This document shows positions 45,480 through 52,988 of a stretch of DNA of 64,000 nucleotides, one piece after another. The first letter of the stretch is position 1. Each line of letters opens with the position of its first letter. Source of the stretch: Promethearchaeota archaeon (GTDB taxonomy: Archaea; Asgardarchaeota; Lokiarchaeia; Sigyniarchaeales; SOKP01); contig JABCSY010000006.1 of assembly GCA_018238625.1 (NCBI GenBank), forward strand, positions 1-64,000. Direction: 5' to 3'. Made by a program: the position numbers and the translations under genes. The notes beneath the pieces are model-generated. The model had not been told where the DNA came from. It saw only the letters and a list, made by a program, of their open reading frames with translations, and did no database searches.

Positions 45480-46835
45480 CATTTTTCGCAAAAGAAAACA
45501 CGTTCCTTTAGGGATGCGATGAATTTTGCATCACTAAAAATTGAACCTCTTCTTCTTTAAATACAAGAAAATAATAGATTAACCAATGCAACTCGTTCGA
45601 CAAGTTCAATTCAAACGATCAAATCTCTTGGACGAGATAACTTTTCTTTCAAAAAACTTGTTTAACGTTGCCACCTACACGGTTCGACAACGGTTCTTCG
45701 TGGATCGTCATTGGGCTCGATATAACGAGTTATGGAAATTGCTAAAAACTCACGAGGCGTATAAAAAGCTTCAAGAGACGTGCGGTTCTCATCCGCCACA
45801 GCAAGTCCTTAAACAAGTAGATCGAAACTTCAAGAGCTTTTTTAAAGCGATTAAAATATGGAAAAAAGAACCGTCTAAATTTCAAGGAATGCCAAGGCTC
45901 CCACATTACAAACGTAAGAACGGTCGTAATTTGGTCTATTTCACTTCATTACAATGTAGGTTGAAGGACGGTTTTGTTTTACTCACGAGAAAGATGGAAA
46001 GATTAGGCTTTCCGAAAATAAAAACGGATCTCGAAAGCGTGAAAGGAGTTCGCATCGTTCCTTTCGGGGATCGATATAACATCGAATTGATCTACGACTA
46101 CGAGCCACTAGACTTGTACTTGAACGAGGATAACGTGTTAGGGATCGATTTAGGACTTAACAACATCGTAACTGCGTCAGATAACGTTGGAAACAACCCA
46201 CTGATTATCAAGGGCGGTGTCGTGAAGTCGATCAATCAATTCTATAACAAGCAATTAGCCAAATACAAATCATTCAGCAAGATTTGTAACGACACCGAAT
46301 TGACTAAGCGCATCTTGAAGCTTCATCGAAAGCGAAACAATAAAATTAGAGATTTTTTCCACAAAACTTCGAGAAAAGTAATCAATTACTGCATTTCTAA
46401 CGATATAGGAACGATAATCATCGGGTATAACGAAGGTTGGAAGCAAATGATCGCGATAGGGAAGAAAAACAACCAGAACTTCGTTTCCGTGCCATTGTTA
46501 AAACTCGTTCGGCAAGTAGAATACAAGTCCGAGATGGTTGGAATTAAAGTGGTGAGAATCACCGAAGAATATACTTCGCAAACGTGCTCTTCGTGTGGAG
46601 TCGTACGCAAGTCAAACCGCAAGTATCGCGGTCTATATGCGTGTAAAGATTGCGGAGTTGTTCTAAACGCCGATGTGAACGCTTCAAGAAACATGATACA
46701 GAAAGGAGTCCCTGAGTCCAAGTGGTTAGGGGATAGAGGATGCTTGAACCATCCATTAGTGTTAAAAGTTTAACGACTCTTAACCTGCGAATCCAAGCCC
46801 TTTAGGGTGTGGTAGTTCAATCAAGCGTGATTCCA
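45480..46835 (+). mobile_element. TnpB-only IS200/IS605-type element
   Basis: A single tnpB gene is flanked by end-like sequences. On the left is a hairpin-rich stretch (GATGC near 45516 pairing with GCATC near 45531, next to CCTTTAGGG). On the right, CCCTTTAGGG and GTGTGGTAGTTCAAT lie 15-45 bases after the gene, typical of this family's right end, where the guide (omega) RNA is encoded. No tnpA transposase gene is present, so the element moves only if a TnpA acts from elsewhere. Exact ends cannot be fixed without an empty site. Confidence 0.6.
45586..46773 (+). CDS. tnpB: TnpB RNA-guided nuclease
   Basis: A 395-residue TnpB. The RuvC active site is complete: Asp in VLGIDLGLNNI, Glu in IIIGYNEGWK and Asp in NADVNAS. 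The zinc ribbon has TCSSCG and CKDCG. The N-terminal part starts LVRQVQFKRSN and has the family's helical region. The gene is less AT-rich than its neighbours, which fits recent arrival. It looks intact and probably active. Confidence 0.93.
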   Translation: MQLVRQVQFKRSNLLDEITFLSKNLFNVATYTVRQRFFVDRHWARYNELWKLLKTHEAYKKLQETCGSHPPQQVLKQVDRNFKSFFKAIKIWKKEPSKFQGMPRLPHYKRKNGRNLVYFTSLQCRLKDGFVLLTRKMERLGFPKIKTDLESVKGVRIVPFGDRYNIELIYDYEPLDLYLNEDNVLGIDLGLNNIVTASDNVGNNPLIIKGGVVKSINQFYNKQLAKYKSFSKICNDTELTKRILKLHRKRNNKIRDFFHKTSRKVINYCISNDIGTIIIGYNEGWKQMIAIGKKNNQNFVSVPLLKLVRQVEYKSEMVGIKVVRITEEYTSQTCSSCGVVRKSNRKYRGLYACKDCGVVLNADVNASRNMIQKGVPESKWLGDRGCLNHPLVLKV

Positions 46836-46871
46836 AAAAGTTTTTGATGTTTAAAATATTTAATAAGACAA

Positions 46872-47972
46872 ATGAGTGAAGCAATTGAAAGAAATTTTAT
46901 TGTGGGAATCTTAGGGGATAATTTTGATATTAATAATCTAATAGGACAAGCGTTAGGTTCCCCCGGAACAAAATCAGATATTCTATTTTACAATCGCTTG
47001 GATGTAAGCCTAAATCAAGTGTTTTGTGGGCTAACTCCTATTGACTATCCCGAAAAAATTAAACCGCTTTTACAAACTCTAGCAATATCTAATATTCATT
47101 GTCTTGTAATAGATTTAAATGTGGGGTTAAATGCCTCTATTGGAGAAATATTAGTTGGAATGGATTTATTTTATCAACTCTTTAAAACTAAAGCTTTAAT
47201 AGTGATAGCTGGGATAAACTCGAAAACAGAGTGGAAGCTGCCTGAGATAAGAAAGAAGCTCGAAGCAATTTTGGAGAGCACTAGTTTGAACAATACAGAA
47301 ATATTCGAGTTAAAAATCAAAGAGGATTACGAAAATTTAAAGAAGAAAATTATTGATCTTGGCATTAAACTTCTGGAAAAAGAGCCAAATTCCGAAGAAA
47401 ATACTAAGATATTAATCGATCACGTGTTTCCAGTTAAAGGAATTGGTACTGTGATACTTGGAATTGTAAAGCAAGGAAAGGTTCAAAGCGGTCAAATGCT
47501 CGAAATAGTAGGTTATGAAGCAGCAGTAAAAAAAGTAATAATTCGAAGCATACAGAAACACGATAGAACTTTTAAGGTCGCCTACGAGGGCGATCGAGTA
47601 GGTCTTGCTTTAAAGGGAAATATTTCACCCCATGATGTTAGTCGAGATAATCTTTTAGTTAGTCCTGGAGTTTTTAAACAAGAACTTGAAATAAAAGCTA
47701 AGGTTTTTATAAATCAGTATTATGCGCCCAAAGGGGGAATAATAAAACCCGGCGATGGAGTTCAGTATTACGGTTTAGTAGGCTTAAAATTATCTCCTCT
47801 CAAATTTATTGAAGGCCAAGAATTAACTCCCGGTAAGAGCGGAGTCGTCAAGATTCTTTTTGATAAAACAGTAGTTCACGATGCCGAGGGACTTAAAGGA
47901 ATTATTACAGAATTAAATCGCTTCAATAATAAGCTACGCATTGTAGGATATTTTTTGCAAATCGAGGACTAA
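46872..47972 (+). CDS. EF-Tu/SelB-like protein with a degenerate GTPase domain
   Basis: A 366-residue protein whose C-terminal two thirds read as elongation-factor beta-barrel domains 2 and 3 (HVFPVKGIGTVILGIVKQGKV, then YEGDRVGLALKG, and a last barrel from residue 270). The N-terminal GTPase-like domain begins NFIVGILGDNFDIN where a P-loop GHVDHGK should be, so GTP binding is probably lost. A similar GTPase-dead protein family exists in archaea; its role is unknown. It is convergent with the Rag-like GTPase gene, eight bases apart. Confidence 0.75.
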   Translation: MSEAIERNFIVGILGDNFDINNLIGQALGSPGTKSDILFYNRLDVSLNQVFCGLTPIDYPEKIKPLLQTLAISNIHCLVIDLNVGLNASIGEILVGMDLFYQLFKTKALIVIAGINSKTEWKLPEIRKKLEAILESTSLNNTEIFELKIKEDYENLKKKIIDLGIKLLEKEPNSEENTKILIDHVFPVKGIGTVILGIVKQGKVQSGQMLEIVGYEAAVKKVIIRSIQKHDRTFKVAYEGDRVGLALKGNISPHDVSRDNLLVSPGVFKQELEIKAKVFINQYYAPKGGIIKPGDGVQYYGLVGLKLSPLKFIEGQELTPGKSGVVKILFDKTVVHDAEGLKGIITELNRFNNKLRIVGYFLQIED

Positions 47973-47980
47973 GAATTCAA

Positions 47981-48907
47981 TTAAGTTTTATACTTATTAA
48001 TTTTTAAATTTTCTAAAATCTTTTTCATGAGCTTATACAACACTCCTTCTTCAAACGATTCTGTAGCGACTACTAGTGATTTAAGATTTATATTAGGTAT
48101 ATCAAGCGGTACCATTAGCATTCTGAGTATTTTATCGTCTACATTTATTAAATGTGTTTCTCCATCATTAAGATCTATCGTTTTTTTCTTTTGAGTTAAA
48201 TGGTAAAAGATTCGATAAGACTCATAAATTAAATTAATATCGAAATCATTAGATTTTGATTGGACAATTATACCATTATTATAATCTGTAATATAACAGA
48301 TCGATTTCGAAAAATCCCTAACGCTAACATCGAGAGATTTTTTAAGAGAAAAAGTTTTATCGGAAAATTTACTAAGGATTTCAGAAAAAGCATTATGAAT
48401 ACTATAAACGAATTCTTCATCTATACTCGTGAAATAAAGCAAATGTTCCATAGGTAAGTTGATGATACTCTGAATTTGGTATGTAAGTATTTTAACATTA
48501 TTTCTAATAGCCTTTGGAATTAGATCGATTTTATGAAAAATTATCATCAGTTTTGTTTCTTTATTAATCCTTTTAATAATATTATGTACTTCTTTAATCT
48601 CATCAGCGATTTCCTGTGAATTACTTTGCCAATTATCGTAATCAAAAATATAAATAACAGCGGCGGCATTTCCAAAAGCAATAATTTGTTCTGATTCTTC
48701 TTTCAGTAAACTATCTAATTCTTGTCCAGAAGTATCAAAAACGCTTAACTCTAAATCTAACCAAGAATAGTTTGATGTTTCTATTCCTCGAGTTGGCTCG
48801 AGAGAATGAACTAAAAGCTCGTTGGGGTCCCCACCCTCAAATATAATTCTTTTTAATGTTGATTTTCCTACACCCGCTCTTCCTAATAATAATAGTTTTC
48901 GTGCCAT
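47981..48907 (-). CDS. Rag/Gtr-like small GTPase with C-terminal roadblock-like domain
   Basis: The GTPase domain (1-180) has the P-loop LLGRAGVGKSTLKR, SLEPTRGIE in switch I, SVFDTSGQE in switch II and FHKIDLI as the G4 motif. HKxD in place of NKxD is characteristic of Rag/Gtr GTPases, the eukaryotic lysosomal nutrient sensors. Residues 190-308 form a C-terminal alpha/beta domain as in Rag proteins, which carry a roadblock domain there. Such proteins are one of the eukaryotic-like features of Asgard archaea. The ATG follows GATGATC. Confidence 0.85.
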   Translation of the reverse strand: MARKLLLLGRAGVGKSTLKRIIFEGGDPNELLVHSLEPTRGIETSNYSWLDLELSVFDTSGQELDSLLKEESEQIIAFGNAAAVIYIFDYDNWQSNSQEIADEIKEVHNIIKRINKETKLMIIFHKIDLIPKAIRNNVKILTYQIQSIINLPMEHLLYFTSIDEEFVYSIHNAFSEILSKFSDKTFSLKKSLDVSVRDFSKSICYITDYNNGIIVQSKSNDFDINLIYESYRIFYHLTQKKKTIDLNDGETHLINVDDKILRMLMVPLDIPNINLKSLVVATESFEEGVLYKLMKKILENLKINKYKT

Positions 48908-49097
48908 AAAAGATCATCTTGTTATTTTAGATTTTCATTTATTAAATAGGATATTCCAATAGTTAAGCAATGACAATTTTTATATTTAAATTTAAAGAAA
49001 AAATAGATTGATAAATATTCATTAATTAAAAGTTTTAATAAGTTCGAAGAGCTAAATATAAGCAATAAAATGCATATTAAAGATTACTAATTTTATA

Positions 49098-50171
49098 ATG
49101 GAAACTGTTCACAAATTTTTTTTTAAGAATTCTTCTGATATGAGCGAAGTAAAATCAGATACAATTGATTTGGTAATAACTTCGCCCCCCTACCCTATGA
49201 TAGAAATGTGGGATAAGTTATTTTCAACGCTGAACGAAGATATCCAACAATCCCTTCAAGAGGGAGACGGTTATAGCGCTTTTAATCTTATGCATGAAGA
49301 GTTAGAAAAGATTTGGAAAGAAGTTGTGAGAGTGGTAAAACCGGGGGGAATTGTTTGTATCAATGTTGGAGATGCTACAAGAAATATTAATAAAAATTTT
49401 CAACTATTTACTAACCATGTTAGGATAACTACTTTTTTTCAAAACAATGGATTTATAGTTTTACCATGCATTCTATGGAGAAAACCAACAAATAGTCCTA
49501 ATAAATTCTTAGGCTCAGGTATGTTGCCAACAAATGCATATATAACCCTTGAACACGAGTATATATTAATTTTTAGAAAAGGAGATAAAAAAAGGAAGCT
49601 GTCTCCTGGCCTAGAGCATAGATATAATAGCGCTTATTTTTGGGAAGAAAGAAATAAATGGTTTTCAGACTTGTGGCCAGATATCAGAGGTATGTCCCAA
49701 AAATTGAGTAGTATAAATGAAAATAAAAAAATAATAAGAGAAAGATCAGCAGCTTTTCCTTTAAAGCTACCATATAGATTGATTAATATGTTTTCTATTT
49801 ATGGAGACACGGTTTTAGATCCTTTTTGGGGGACAGGTACAACGACTTTCGCTGCGATGGTTTCTGGGAGAAATTCTATTGGGTACGAGATTAATTCTGA
49901 GTTTTTAGAAGGCTTTAAAATCAATCTTAAAGAACTAAAAAATACGACTAAATCGATTAACAATAACCGAATTAAAAATCATATTGAATTTATAGAAAGT
50001 TACAAGAAATCAGGAAAGGAGCCTAAATATCTAGCGAATAACTATAAGTTTCCTGTTATCACAAAACAAGAAATTGAAATTTTATTATTTTCCATAATAA
50101 ATTATATCGAAAATAACAATGAATTTACTGTTAACTATAGTAAATTTGAGTTAGAACAAAAAGATAATTGA
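49098..50171 (+). CDS. DNA methyltransferase (SPPY type, probably N4-cytosine)
   Basis: A 357-residue amino-methyltransferase. The catalytic motif is TSPPYPMIEMWDKLF near residue 30, and the S-adenosylmethionine-binding motif LDPFWGTGTTTFAA comes late (about 235-248), so it is of the circularly ordered beta type. SPPY, rather than DPPY or NPPY, favours N4-cytosine methylation. No endonuclease gene adjoins it, so it is either a solitary methylase or the remnant of a restriction system. Confidence 0.85.
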   Translation: METVHKFFFKNSSDMSEVKSDTIDLVITSPPYPMIEMWDKLFSTLNEDIQQSLQEGDGYSAFNLMHEELEKIWKEVVRVVKPGGIVCINVGDATRNINKNFQLFTNHVRITTFFQNNGFIVLPCILWRKPTNSPNKFLGSGMLPTNAYITLEHEYILIFRKGDKKRKLSPGLEHRYNSAYFWEERNKWFSDLWPDIRGMSQKLSSINENKKIIRERSAAFPLKLPYRLINMFSIYGDTVLDPFWGTGTTTFAAMVSGRNSIGYEINSEFLEGFKINLKELKNTTKSINNNRIKNHIEFIESYKKSGKEPKYLANNYKFPVITKQEIEILLFSIINYIENNNEFTVNYSKFELEQKDN

Positions 50172-50309
50172 TATACTCAAACATCGAATATCTATCCTTA
50201 AATAAACTACATAAGCAGTAATATAGCCATAGCAAGTCCCAACTCTCGCGGAGAATTCATCAAATAACTTCCCTAATTGGGCTTTTTTATTTGAATCATT
50301 AAATAGGAC
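50172..50309. other. Intergenic stretch with a GC-richer hairpin and T-run
   Basis: Near 50240-50260, CTCTCGCGGAG is a short self-complementary, GC-rich patch in an AT-rich region. About 20 bases later CCCTAATTGGGC is followed by TTTTTT, which could end transcription of the methyltransferase gene. No tRNA or family RNA was recognised. Confidence 0.25.
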
Positions 50310-51176
50310 TTATTCGTTACAATCAATTGATTTTTGGAGGTTAATTTTAATGAAAGCTTCTTCTTGTCTGTTTCTTTGTTCTGATTTTACCGATCTGTTT
50401 ACTTGCGACAAAAACTTCATTGCGTTAGTTTTGCCTTCGTTAATGTTTTCAATTAATTCTTCTTTGCTTAAAGCTCCAGAAATAACTAGCGCCGTTTGAA
50501 ACGATTGGTCTGGTTCTAAAGTTTTGAATTCAATTTGCAAAGCCGATAAGATCTCTCCAGCCTCGCCGTGTAAAGTATTTGACAGATTCAACCTTTCGTT
50601 ATTGATTTTAAAGTCTTTCGTTAAACAAGTTTCGTAATTCGTCGATTTTGATATGGGAGAAAAACCAGCATATAAACCTGTATGATCGTATTGGTAAAGT
50701 ATATCGTTCTCTTCGTTATAACCAGATAAGTCGTTATCGAAACCCTCTAATCCGTTGACGTCAAAGTCAAACACAAAGTACATCGAGAAGTCAATTAAAC
50801 TGAAATCGGAAATATTCTTTAGCGTGAAAAAAGTGTTGACGTAAGGAACTTTTGGACGATTAAAAACGTCAATATACAAACGAATCGAAGAATGTTCCTT
50901 TTTAAATGTAATCGGTTGAATTTTCTTTTCTCTTATTAATATTTTTAAGTATTCTTTTACGTCAAAATCTAGCGTTATGCGGTCGATCACAGTTCCCGTC
51001 CGGCTGTTTACCATTTTATAGATCGGCGTTGGCTCAATATTTTTCAACACAACAGGAATAGTGCCAATTTTTTTGCCTATTAATTTAAAACTAAACCATG
51101 GCCCGGCAAACTGCTGTTCTGTCAAAAAGAGCAAATATTTTCCCTGATATGTTAATTCTTTTATCGAAAACCCCAT
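50310..51176 (-). CDS. Hypothetical protein, probably beta-rich
   Basis: I do not recognise this 288-residue protein. It alternates short strands and charged turns, has no signal peptide or membrane segment, and carries aromatic-rich strands such as LIDFSMYFVFDFDVNG and YDHTGLYAGFSP. The last 40 residues are helical and charged. The ATG follows AGGTTA. It lies between the methyltransferase and the roadblock-Rab gene with gaps of 140-170 bases on each side, so no operon is evident. Confidence 0.6.
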   Translation of the reverse strand: MGFSIKELTYQGKYLLFLTEQQFAGPWFSFKLIGKKIGTIPVVLKNIEPTPIYKMVNSRTGTVIDRITLDFDVKEYLKILIREKKIQPITFKKEHSSIRLYIDVFNRPKVPYVNTFFTLKNISDFSLIDFSMYFVFDFDVNGLEGFDNDLSGYNEENDILYQYDHTGLYAGFSPISKSTNYETCLTKDFKINNERLNLSNTLHGEAGEILSALQIEFKTLEPDQSFQTALVISGALSKEELIENINEGKTNAMKFLSQVNRSVKSEQRNRQEEAFIKINLQKSIDCNE

Positions 51177-51346
51177 TAAATAACCTGACTGATTTCAAGT
51201 AGCCAAAACATCGTTGAATAATACTTTTAATACTATTTTTTTACAACCTCCTTTATTTATTTCTAAATAAATATTTAACAAACTTGATGCTAGTCTTACA
51301 ATAATAAGAATATATACGAAAATTAAAAAAGTTTCTAGCGATTAAT

Positions 51347-52324
51347 TTACGCTTTTTCAATAAATCTGTAGGCAATATAAAGGAAAGCCTCGTTGACATT
51401 TTCGCCTGTTCGGGCAGAAGTCAAAATGTGGTGAAAGCCTAGTTGTTTGGCAACAACCTTTATTTCTTCTTCGCTAATAACTATTTCTTCTTGTAAATCC
51501 GATTTATTTCCAACTATCACGACGGGTATATCTCTCGATACAGAAGTTTTGATGTCCTTATACCATTTCTTAACGCTTTCTAGATTGTTTGGACGAGTTC
51601 TGTCAATTACAATAAAAGCTGCGCTTGCTCCTTCGTAAAATCTCTGTCTATAAGGTGCCATTGAGCCTATTTGACCCCCAATATCCCATAGGACGAAATT
51701 AATGTTTGTATCTTCGTTCATTACAACGGATTTTTTAGAGATCTCAACTCCAATAGTAGAGATATATTTTTCATTGAATTCGTTATCGACAAATCTCTTA
51801 ATTAATGAGGTTTTCCCCGTTCCATAATCGCCATTTAGAATGAGTTTTGCCGTAAATTGACCCTTCGGTAGCTTACCCTCCTTTCTTTTTGATAAAACTC
51901 GAATAATTTCTGGAATATCCGTAGAAACATTATCGAAACCATCGAGAATCAGTTCTACTTTACCGGCAATATATTCCGAATAAATTCTTAGTTCTGTATT
52001 TGAAGTAGTTGGATCAGCGATTGTAGTTAATATACAATGAGGTCCCATGGAACAATAAGCAAATTTTTTATCTTGCATTGAGGTTATATTAAAAAAATTG
52101 CTCTGGGTTTTATATTCACTTTTTATTCTGTCAATATAAACATCAAGAAATGCTGAAATTGCTCCAATTACTAAATTCGATTCGTGTCCTCCTTTTTCTT
52201 TACTCTCAGAGGCGATAATAAAACCATCTCTATCGCAAATTGTCACCGCTGCGGCACCATCTACATCGAACATGTAGTTTTCTAATAATGACTGAATTAA
52301 ATCGATATTGGGTAGACCTTCCAT
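51347..52324 (-). CDS. Roadblock domain fused to a Rab-like small GTPase
   Basis: Residues 5-115 form a roadblock/LC7 domain (LLENYMFDVDGAAAVTICDRDGF start). Residues 155-325 form a Ras/Rab-type GTPase with all five boxes: LNGDYGTGKTSL (P-loop, about 165-173), STIGVEI, LWDIGGQ, GNKSDL and TSA. The roadblock part may serve as a built-in regulator, as MglB-type proteins do for small GTPases. There is no C-terminal lipidation Cys. The open frame runs upstream to 52414, but that leader is AT-rich, hydrophobic and contains TATA-like sequence, so I start at the ATG before EGLPNIDL. Confidence 0.9.
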   Translation of the reverse strand: MEGLPNIDLIQSLLENYMFDVDGAAAVTICDRDGFIIASESKEKGGHESNLVIGAISAFLDVYIDRIKSEYKTQSNFFNITSMQDKKFAYCSMGPHCILTTIADPTTSNTELRIYSEYIAGKVELILDGFDNVSTDIPEIIRVLSKRKEGKLPKGQFTAKLILNGDYGTGKTSLIKRFVDNEFNEKYISTIGVEISKKSVVMNEDTNINFVLWDIGGQIGSMAPYRQRFYEGASAAFIVIDRTRPNNLESVKKWYKDIKTSVSRDIPVVIVGNKSDLQEEIVISEEEIKVVAKQLGFHHILTSARTGENVNEAFLYIAYRFIEKA

Positions 52325-52481
52325 AGAATTCAACTTTGTTGGTAGCTTTCTTAAAATTATATTAGTTTTAAAAAATATAAATATAGCTATTAGAAAATTG
52401 TTACATGAAGTCATTTTTAAACTCTGAGTATCTCCATGACATAAACTTATTTATTTTCTAATTTGCATTGATTTTTGTAGA

Positions 52482-52634
52482 ATGGAAGAAAATTTTTTAA
52501 AGCACGAGGAAAACATAGCAAAAATTCTGAGTCGCGTAGTTTCCCTATGCAAACAAGCAGATCTTACGGACCTATCAAAAAAAGGAGAACAAGTTCTAAA
52601 GAACTACGACAAAGCAAAATCGTTAAGAAAATAA
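52482..52634 (+). CDS. Mini-protein, tandem copy 1
   Basis: A 50-residue ORF from ATG (MEENFLKHEENIAKIL) that ends LKNYDKAKSLRK. It is a short helical, charged protein. It matches the next small ORF in spacing and residues: IxKxLxRxVxLxKxxxLTxL, then a helix ending xxxLKNY. Shared sequence between two short neighbouring ORFs is the evidence that both are real. Function unknown. Confidence 0.6.
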   Translation: MEENFLKHEENIAKILSRVVSLCKQADLTDLSKKGEQVLKNYDKAKSLRK

Positions 52635-52763
52635 TTTAACGGTTCAGAATTACTTTTTGTCGATTCTTAAGGAAGTTATCTCGTTTTATTCCAAAAACAA
52701 TATGTTTAGAGTTATATCACAATATTATTCTTTTTTTTATTCGAAGTATTTGTTCTATATTTT

Positions 52764-52928
52764 ATGATAGACAATATACATTTGGAAAACGACTTGTTTG
52801 AAGAAAAGCAAATTGAAAAAGTTTTATTTAGAGCCGTTGATCTCTTTAAAAAAACCGGACTAACAGAATTAGCTGAAAAATGGGACAGAATTCTGAAAAA
52901 TTATGTAGCAAAAAAAGAATTAGTTTAG
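52764..52928 (+). CDS. Mini-protein, tandem copy 2
   Basis: A 54-residue ORF from ATG (MIDNIHLENDLFEEKQ) with VLFRAVDLFKKTGLTEL and RILKNY aligning to the preceding mini-protein. Both are predicted helical hairpins. They lie in the same direction, 129 bases apart, between the roadblock-Rab GTPase and the N6-methyltransferase, and may be small regulators. Function unknown. Confidence 0.6.
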   Translation: MIDNIHLENDLFEEKQIEKVLFRAVDLFKKTGLTELAEKWDRILKNYVAKKELV

Positions 52929-52988
52929 TATTCATTTTTTTAATTACTTTTTTCCAATATCTCTCAAATTTTATAGAAGCATGAAGGA

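Noticed and set aside
45586-46773. Cas12-type CRISPR effector
   Set aside because: Size and motif order are those of TnpB, and no CRISPR repeats or cas genes are present.
50240-50295. Possible end of a second mobile element
   Set aside because: The GC-rich patch and T-run do not match the ends of the TnpB element, and no transposase remnant lies beside it; a terminator is enough to explain it.
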